Assembly (NCBI GenBank): GCA_025200525.1
Contig: CM045762.1
Coordinates: 122,018,979-122,082,978, forward strand
DNA length: 64,000 bases
Direction: 5' to 3'
DNA from: Camellia lanceoleosa
Lineage: Eukaryota > Streptophyta > Magnoliopsida > Ericales > Theaceae
In this document: positions 56,708 to 64,000 of the stretch, piece by piece
Layout: each line of letters begins with the position of its first letter
How positions within the stretch are numbered: position 1 is the stretch's first letter
Translations under genes and position numbers: made by a program
Notes under the pieces: generated by a model
Database searches by the model: none
Told to the model about the DNA's origin: nothing
What the model saw: the letters and a program-made list of their open reading frames with translations, nothing else

Positions 56708-57505
56708 TGTTGAGAGAAATTGAGGACTTATTGTTTCACCGCAGTAGTGTCGAGGATGAAGAAACATGAATTGAAGACTTCTCCGGTGAATTTTTCTTGG
56801 CATTTCTCGTTCCTGCCATCGACGGAACGGTACATTTTGTTGAGAAGATTGGAAGAGAATGATTGGTTTCAAGGATTTCTTTTCAATCTTTCTTCTCCCA
56901 ATGATTAATGGCTATTGTACATATTGTCTCTGTACATATATGTATTTTTGTGCATGTTCAGTATATATTAGTTCGTTAAATAATAAAGAAAAAAAATAGA
57001 GAGAGACAAGACTAGTAGAGAGGGGATCAAATGATGAACAGAGAGAAGAAGCAAAGAACAAGAAAAAAAGATTTAGGCGATGGGTGTTTTGTAGAGAGAG
57101 AGAAAAACATTTCTCTTTAAAAAACACCAATCTCCCAAATTTATTTCTATTGTTTTTTGCATCTCCTCTCTGGCCATCAGTTTATCCTCTCTATACTAGT
57201 CCTATCTTTTTCTTTTTCCTTTTTCGTTGTTATTTAAGAAACTGATATATATACTGGACATGCACAAAATTACATATATGTACAGAGAAGAAATGTACAG
57301 TAGCCATAAATCATTAAGAGAAGATAGATTGAAAAGAAATCCTCGAAACCCATCATTCTCATCTAATCTTCTCGACGAAATGTACCGTTCCATCGATGGC
57401 GGGAATGAGAAATGCCAAGAAAAAGTCACCAAAGAAGTCTTCAATTCTTGTTTCTTCATCCTCGACAATACTGTGGTGAAACAATAAGTCCTCGATTTCC
57501 CTCAA
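56708..57505. repeat. Palindrome H2
   Basis: Complete inverted repeat, centre about 57110-57120. Confidence 0.8.
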
Positions 57506-58180
57506 AACTCAGTGTCGAAGGATAAGATTGAGAGCGCACCAGAACCATAATTTGAAGAACTTGAAGAGGAACTAAAGAATGGAACATTAGTGTCATGATT
57601 TTAGCACCAATTGGCATCGTTGACCAGAAACCTTGTCATGAACTTTTTTTTCCATCTAGTTGTCGAAGAGACATGCTCGGTGGAGGCTCGCCATGTCTTC
57701 GTCCCCGACATTGCTGCCATGACTTTGTTATCTCTCAAGAAACAAAGATAGGAAAATATAGTCAAGATTTAGTTTTTCGAATTATTTAATTTAAAAACAA
57801 ATAAGATTTTTTAAATTAACTTTAAAATTTTATTGATTCAAGTCATGGAATGAGATTAATTTCATACTTTAAGCAAAACTCAAAAATTTTCTTAATGAAT
57901 TTTATTCACGTTTTCTTATACAATTAAAAAAAATTATTCTTAATTTGTATTATCTCTTAAATGGTCAAAAAGCCATTTTAAAATGAGAAAATTAATAAAA
58001 CACCCCTCTCCAAGTTTGGATAGTAGAAAAGATCCAATATTTATTTTTTATTAGATAAAGTCCCTTGATGAAACTTCTCTATGATCATACCAGAGAAATT
58101 TCAAAATTTCTTTGTGAAATTAGAGAAATTTCTCTATGTTAGGACAAATTTTTTCTTTATCGAATTTTTTCTGTGAAAAT
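57506..58180 (+). repeat. Spacer S3, forward orientation
   Basis: C part then A part, both broken for coding. Confidence 0.8.
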
Positions 58181-58929
58181 GTTGAGGGGAATCGCGGACT
58201 TAATGTTTTCACTGCAGTAGTGTCAAGGACAAAGAAACAAGAATTGAAGACTTCTCCGGTGACTTTTTTTTGGCATTTCATGTTCCCGCCATCGATGGAA
58301 CGGTACATTCTGTTGAGCAGATTGGAAAAAAGACGAGTTTCGAAGATTTCTTTTCAATCTATCTTCTTTTAATGATTTATGGCTACTGTACATTTATGTG
58401 TTTTTGTGAGATGAGACTAGTAGAGAGAGAATCAAATGAATAGAGAGAAGAAGCAAAAAACAAGAAAAAAAGATTTGGGCGATTGGTGTTTTGTAGAATA
58501 AGAGAAAAACATATCTTTCTCTTTACAAAACACCAATCTCCCAAATCTTTATGTCTTGTTCGTTTCTTCTTCTCTTTGTTCATCATTTGATCGTCTCTAA
58601 ACTAGTCATGTCTTTTTCTTTTTCTTTTTCTTTTCTTTTTTATTTGTTATTTAAGAAATTGATATATATATATATACTGGACATGCACAAAAATGTATAT
58701 ATGTATAGAGAAGAAATTTACAGTAGCCAAAAATCATTAAGAGAAGATAGATTGAAAAGAAATCCTCGAAACCCATCATTCTCTTCTAATCTTCTCAACG
58801 AAATGTATTGTTCCATCGATAGCGGGAACCAGAAATGCCAAGAAAAAGTCACCGAAGAAGTCTTCCAATCTTGTTTCTTCGTCTTCGACACTACTACGGT
58901 GAAACAATATGTCCTCGATTTCCCTCAAC
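58181..58929. repeat. Palindrome H3
   Basis: Complete inverted repeat, centre about 58505. Its left arm lacks a ~70-bp block near 58400 (the tgtacatatatgtatttttg segment) that its right arm keeps. Confidence 0.8.
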
Positions 58930-59515
58930 ATTTTCATAGAAAAAATTGAATAAAGAAAATTTTCATCCTGCCACAGAGAAATTTTTCTGATTTCACAAAG
59001 AAATTTTGAAATTTCTCTGGTATGATCATTGAGAAGTTTCATCGAGGGATTTTAGCAAATAAAAAATACATATTGGCTCTCTCCCACTATTCAAAGTTGG
59101 AGAGGAATGTTTTATTAATTTTCTCATTTTAAAATGACTTTTTGACCATTTAAAGAGATAATAAAAATTAAGAATGGATTTTTTAATTGTATGAGAAAGC
59201 ATGAGGAAAATTCATTAAGAAAATTTTTGAGCTTTTCTAAAAATATGAAATTAATCTCATTCCACGACTTGAATCAATAAAATTCTAAAGTTAATTTAAA
59301 AAAAATCATATTTGTTTTTAAATTAAATAATTCAAAAAACATTAGTGTATCTTGACTATATTTTCCTGTCATTGTTTCTTGAGGGATAACAATGTCATAG
59401 CAGCAGTGTCGAGGACGAAGACATTGCGAGCCACCACTGTGTCCTCAAGAACTGGATGGCAAAAAAAGTTCACGACAAGATTTCTGGTCGACGATGCCAA
59501 TTGGTACAATTTGTC
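58930..59515 (-). repeat. Spacer S4, reverse orientation, truncated
   Basis: A part complete; the C part stops after gatgccaattggtac and is joined directly to the middle of the next palindrome's left arm. Confidence 0.8.
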
Positions 59516-59881
59516 GAAAAAATTAGAATTGAATGATGGGTTTCGAGGATTTCTTTTCAATCTATCTCCTCTCAATGATTTATGGTACTGTACATTTCTT
59601 CCCTGTACATATATGTATTTTTGTGCATGTCCAGTATATATATCAATTTCTTAAATAACAAAGAATAAAGAAAAAGAAAAAGACAGGACTAGAAGAGATG
59701 GGATCAAATGATGAACAGAGAGAAGAAGCAAAAAATCAAGAGAAAAAGATTTGGGAAATTGGTGCTTTGTAAAGAGAAAGATATGTTTTTCTCTCTCACT
59801 ACAAAACACCAATCACCCAAATCTTTTTTTCTTGTTCTTTGCTTCTTCTCTTTGTTCATTATTTGATCATGTCACTACTTG

Positions 59882-59925
<44 letters not shown>

Positions 59926-60200
59926 TTAAGAAACTGATATATATACTAAACATGCACAAAAATACATATATGTACAGAGACGAAATGTACGGTAGCCATA
60001 AATCATTGAGAGAAGATAGATTGCAAAGAAATCCTTGAAGCCCATCATTTTCTTCCAATCTTCTCGATGAAATGTATTGTTTCATCGATGACCGGAACGA
60101 GAAATGCCAAGAAAGTCACCGGAGAAGTCTTCAATTCATGTTTCTTCGTCCTCGACACTACTGCGATGAAATAATAAGTCCTCGATTTTGCTCAACATTT
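59516..60200. repeat. Palindrome H4, left arm truncated
   Basis: The left arm starts inside the unit (aaattagaattgaatgatgg) because of the S4/H4 deletion; the right arm is full. A (CT)n tract of about 19 repeats lies at 59883-59920. Confidence 0.8.
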
Positions 60201-60870
60201 TCACAGAAAAAATTTGATAAATAAAAATTTCGTCCCGACATAGAAATTTCTTTGATTTGACAAAGAAAATTTGGAATTTCTCTAGTATGATCAGAGAGAG
60301 TTTCATCAAGAAAGTTTAACTAATAAAAAGTACATATTGAATCTCTCATACTATTCAAAGTTGAGGGATGTTTTACTAATTTTCCAATTTTAAAATCACT
60401 TTTTGATAATTTTAAGAGATAATAAAAATTAACAACGAATTTTTTAATTGTATAAGAAAACGTGAGGAAAATTCATTAAGAAATTTTTTAGGTTTGCTTA
60501 AAATATGAAATTAATCTCATTTCATGACTTGAATCAATCAAATTTTAAAGGTAATTTCAAAAATCATATTTGTTTTTAAAATAAATAATTCGAAAACCAT
60601 TAGTATATCTTGATTATATTTTCCTATCTTTGTTTCTTGAGGGATAACAAACTCATGGCAGCAGTGTCAAGGATGAAGACATGGCGAACCTCCACCGAGC
60701 ATGTCTCCTCGAGAACTAGATGGAAAAGAAAGTTCACAACAAGGTTTCTGGTCAACGATGCCAATTGGTGCTAAAATCGCAACACTAATGCTCTATTCTT
60801 CAGTTCCTCTTCAAGTTCTTCGAATTCTGGTTCCAGTGCGCTCTCAATCTCATCCTCCGACACTGAGTTT
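60201..60870 (-). repeat. Spacer S5, reverse orientation
   Basis: A part then C part, reverse; the C part again has open frames on both strands. Confidence 0.8.
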
Positions 60871-61695
60871 TGAGAGAAATCAAGGACTTATTGTTTCACT
60901 ACAGTAGTGTCGAGGACGAAGAAACAAGAATTAAAGACTTCTTTGGTGATATTTTCTAAGCATTTTTCGTTCCCGCCATCAATGGAACGATACATTTCGC
61001 TGAAAAGATTTGAAGAGAATGATAGGATTTGAGGATTTCTTTTCAATCTATTTTCTCTCAATGTTTTATGGCTATTGTAAATTTCTTCTCTGTACATATA
61101 TGTATTTTTGTGCATGTCCAGTATATATATCAGTTTCTTAAATAACAAAGAAAAAAGAAAAAGAAAAAGACAGGACTAGTATAGAGGGAATCAAATGATG
61201 AACAGGGAGAAGAATCAAAAAACAAGAGAAAAAGATCTGGGAGATTGGTGTTTTGTAAAGAGAAAGATATGTTTTTCTCTCTCTACAAAACACCAATCGC
61301 CAAAATCTTTTTTTTCTTGTTCTTTTCTTTTTCTCTCTATTCATCATTTGATCCCCTCTCTACTAGTCATGTCTCTCTATTTTTCTTTTTCTTTTTTTCT
61401 TTATTATTTAAGAAACTGATATATAAATATACTAGACATGCACAAATATATATATATATATATATATGTACAGAGAAGAAATGTACAATAAGCCATAAAT
61501 CATCGAAAGAAGATAGATTGAAAAGAAATCCTCGAAACCTATCATTTTTTTCTAATCTTCTCGACGAAATGTACCATTCCATCAATGGAGGGAATGAGAA
61601 TTGCCAGGAAAAAGTCACCAAAGAAGTCTTTAATTCCTGTTTCTTCGTCCTCGACACTACTGTTGTGAAACAATAAGTCTTTGATTTCCCTAAAA
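60871..61695. repeat. Palindrome H5
   Basis: Complete inverted repeat, centre about 61275-61285. A (TA)n run is at 61445-61467 in the right arm. Confidence 0.8.
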
Positions 61696-62365
61696 ACTTA
61701 GTGTCAGAGGATGACATTGAGAGCGCACCGAAACCAAAATTTGAAGAGGAATTGAATAATAGAGCATTAGTGTGGCAATTTGAGCACCAATTGTCATCAT
61801 CGACCAGAAACTTGTCGTGAACTTTCTTTTCCATCCAGTTCTCGAGAAGACATGCTCGACGGAGGCTCGCCATGCCTTCGTCCTCGACACTACTGCCATG
61901 ACTTTGTTATCCCTCAAAAAACAAAGATAGGAAAATATAGTTAAGATATACTAATGTTTTTCAAATTATTTAATTTAAAAACAAATATGATTTTTTAAAT
62001 TAACTTTAAAATTTTATTGATTCAAGTCATGAAATGAGATTAATTTCATAGTTTTAGCAAAGTTCAAAAATTTTCTTAAGGAATTTTCCTCACGTTTTCT
62101 CATACAATTAAAAAATCCATTCTTAATTTTTATTATCTCTTAAAATGGTTAAAAAGGCATTTCAAAATGGGAAAATTAGTAGAACATCCCTCTCCAACTT
62201 TGAATAGTATGAGAGATCCAATATGTATTTTTTATTAGGTAAAATCCCTCGATAAAACTTCTCGATGATTATACCAGAGAAATTTCAAAATTTCTTTATG
62301 AAATCAGAGAAATTTCTCTGTATTGGGACGAAATTTTTCTTTATTGAATTTTTTCTGTGAAAATG
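61696..62365 (+). repeat. Spacer S6, forward orientation
   Basis: C part then A part. On the minus strand a 168-codon frame (61873-61367) runs uninterrupted from C into the palindrome and contains two related motifs, the second being VVSRTKKQELKT; the first, VVSRTKAWRAS, is in an overlapping frame. It is the longest frame in the array. Confidence 0.75.
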
Positions 62366-62601
62366 TTGAGGGAAATCGAGGACTTATTGTTTCACCCCAG
62401 TAGTGTTGAGGACGAAGAAACAAGAATTGAAGACTTCTCCAGTGACTTTTTTTTGACATTTCTCATTCCTGCCATTGATGGAACGGTACATTTCGTCGAG
62501 AAAATTGGAAGAGAATGATGGGTTTCGAGGATTTCTTTTCAATCTATCTTCTCTCAATGATTTATGGCTACTGTACATTTCATCCCTGTACATATATGTC
62601 A
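62366..62601. repeat. Half palindrome H6 (left half only)
   Basis: Left arm up to tgtacatatatgtc, then directly gypsy RNase H sequence at 62602. Confidence 0.8.
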
Positions 62602-64000
62602 CCAAATCTTTAAGGCAAAGATCACTGTCACTAACTCTAGGTCGTAAGTAGAGTAATTCCTCTCATGTATTTTTAACTGCCGCAAGTCATAGGCTACTAC
62701 ATTCCCCTCTTGCATCAAAACACAACCCAAACCTTCCCGTGAGGTATCACAGTACACTGAATGGCCTAAACCCTTCTCCGGAATAATCAATATTTGTGTG
62801 GAATGAGACTTCTGAGAAGTCGTTCCAAGAGCTCAAGGTTAGACTTAGTATTGATTATTCCGGAGAAGGGTTTAGGCCATTCAGTGTACTGTGATGCCTC
62901 AGTCTAGTCAACGATGAGGCTAGCCTAGAGAAATCCTTCACGAACCGACAGTAATACCCGGTCAATCCCAAGAAACTATGGATCTCAAAAGCATTCTTAG
63001 GTTGTTCCCAATCTTGCACTACCTGTATCTTGGATGAATCTACAGTCACCCCTTCCCCTATTACCACATGGCCTAAGAATTTAATTTCTCTCAACCAGAA
63101 TTCACACTTTCCAAACTTAGCATACAGCTTGTGGGCTTTAAGTAACTCCAGTACTACCTACAAATGTTCCTCATGCTCCTCTTCAGAGGTTGAGTAAATC
63201 AGAATGTCGTCCACAAAAATGACCACAAAACGATTTAGGAACTTACGAAAGATCCGGTTCATCAAGTCTATAAATACAGCTGGTACATTAGTGACCTAAA
63301 GGGCATCACTAGAAACTCGTAATGGCCATACTGCGTACAGAATGCCGTCTTCAGGATATCCTCCTCCCTTGCCCTCAACTAGTGATAACCCGATCTCAAG
63401 TCTATCTTAGAAAAGTAACAAGACCCTTTCAACTGATCAAACAAATCATCTATAAGAGGCATTGGGTACTTGTTCTTGATAGTTGCCCGGTTCAACTTCC
63501 GGTAATCTATACAAAGTCGTAAAGCACCATCTTTCTTCTTGGCAAAAATAGTCGGTTCTCTCTATGGTGAAGTACTAGGGCGAATAAAACCCTTATCTAA
63601 TAATTCCTGGAGTTGAATCTTTAACTCACTCAACTCAGCTGGTGCAAATCTATACGGTGCCATAGAAATTGGTGTCATGCCAGGCACTAAATCAATGGAG
63701 AATTTGATCTCTTGGTGAGGTGGTAAACTGGTAAGATCATTCGGAAAAACATCCGGGTACTCACAAACTACCCTTGGCAACTCAACTCGGTCTTCATCAC
63801 ACTCAGCACTCAAGAAGTTGGCGAGAAGGAGACTAAGCTCACTTCACCCACATGGATCGTATACCGGTGATAAGACTCTATCCACTTGGTCCCCCAAAAA
63901 GTAAAAACAATCACTATTCAGGGTACATACAGTAACCCTCTGCTGGTAACAATCTATAATAGCCTGATATGAAGACAACCAGTCCATACCCAAAATAACA
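62602..64000 (-). pseudogene. Gypsy copy 3: protease, RT and RNase H (partial)
   Basis: Minus strand, from 64000 down: VILGMDWLSSYQAIIDC (aspartic protease end), [20 protein letters not shown] and [20 protein letters not shown] (RT N-terminal region), [37 protein letters not shown] (catalytic FVDD box, about 63240-63200), a stop after HEEHL, KFGKCEFWLREIKFLGHV, GLTGYYCRFVKDFSRLA, an inverted segment (62748-62904), then [20 protein letters not shown] and [20 protein letters not shown] (RNase H). Frameshifts occur near 63560 and 63100. The element continues past the window; its integrase side is cut by the array. Confidence 0.88.
62748..62904. repeat. 46-bp perfect inverted repeat with inverted loop in RT gene
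   Basis: The left arm 62748-62795 (tcacagtacactgaatggcc ...) and right arm 62857-62904 are reverse complements of each other over about 46 bp. The ~61-bp loop reads on the plus strand as [18 protein letters not shown], a segment that belongs in this position of the protein but on the minus strand. Confidence 0.9.

Larger units (their letters stand above)
54132..62601. repeat. Array of ~0.8-kb palindromes with flip-oriented spacers
   Basis: Order by eye: half palindrome, S (reverse), H, S (forward), H, S (forward), H, S (reverse), H, S (reverse), H, S (forward), half palindrome. H is a long inverted repeat: the left half runs from tgagggaaatcgaggactta through gccatcgatggaacggtac to a centre near tttctctct, and the right half is its reverse complement. 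S has two parts, C (a region with SEDEIES-coding potential) and A (A+T-rich, with caaaaagccattttaaaat). Copies are similar but not identical. No transposase or terminal TSD is seen; the left neighbour is a gypsy LTR, the right neighbour a gypsy RT gene. Confidence 0.88.

Noticed and set aside
1..64000. tRNA or rRNA genes
   Set aside because: No cloverleaf with A and B boxes and no rRNA core was recognised by eye; the only tRNA-related strings are the retrotransposon primer-binding sites.

Overview
This is a plant nuclear genomic window, almost certainly a repeat-rich, probably pericentromeric or intergenic stretch of a eudicot (species not determinable from sequence alone). The evidence is high A+T content, introns, chromovirus-type Ty3/gypsy elements primed by initiator-Met tRNA, Ty1/copia remnants with plant-type gag/integrase motifs, an L1-type LINE tail, MITEs, and decayed copies of two or three plant housekeeping genes (FAN1 nuclease, glucose-6-phosphate isomerase, and a scrap of phosphoglycerate kinase). 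I see no gene that I would call a functional conserved host gene. The best candidates for expressed open frames are two copies of a small tandemly repeated gene near the left end.

Layout. 1-5507: about five and a third tandem copies of a ~1.03-kb unit. Each carries a TATA box and a minus-strand gene for a small acidic protein of unknown function; copies 3 and 5 are open, the others are broken. The array is cut at 5508 by an element with ~250-bp inverted arms, and a diverged seventh relative lies at 7706-7974. 7975-11570: decayed minus-strand Ty1/copia element (1.13-kb LTR plus RT-region remnant) abutting a 5'-truncated LINE tail. 11816-14251: solo LTR with perfect TSD. 15950-18007: 5' half of a second copia element with a 158-bp LTR. 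18917-26505: FAN1 pseudogene (minus strand) whose intron holds a 5.27-kb solo LTR with perfect TSD (20466-25731). 26976-39946: a gutted gypsy element whose gag is interrupted by a second solo LTR, itself interrupted by a third. 39947-41693: a palindromic repeat related to the large array further right. 43130-46414: a phosphoglycerate kinase fragment, a hAT-like element and a glucose-6-phosphate isomerase pseudogene. 46475-54131: a second gypsy copy, carrying a 2.65-kb foldback element with a captured membrane-protein gene in both arms. 54131-62601: an 8.5-kb array of long palindromes separated by spacers lying in either orientation. 62602-64000: protease and RT/RNase H of a third gypsy copy, running off the window.

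The most unusual structure is the 54131-62601 array. A ~0.8-kb palindrome (H) alternates with a ~0.68-kb spacer (S). Because H is its own inverse, every S is flanked by inverted repeats, and the six spacers lie in mixed orientation (reverse, forward, forward, reverse, reverse, forward). This looks like the product of repeated inversion by recombination between palindromes, or of hairpin-driven rearrangement during replication, and it would be a potent source of double-stranded RNA if transcribed. Secondary points of interest are the foldback with a captured gene, dense palindromic motif clusters in the LTRs of several unrelated-looking families, non-canonical TA...CA LTR ends, and a small in-place inversion inside a reverse transcriptase gene.

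All protein identities are from reading translations by eye; no database search was run. Boundaries given with 'about' are homology limits judged by eye.
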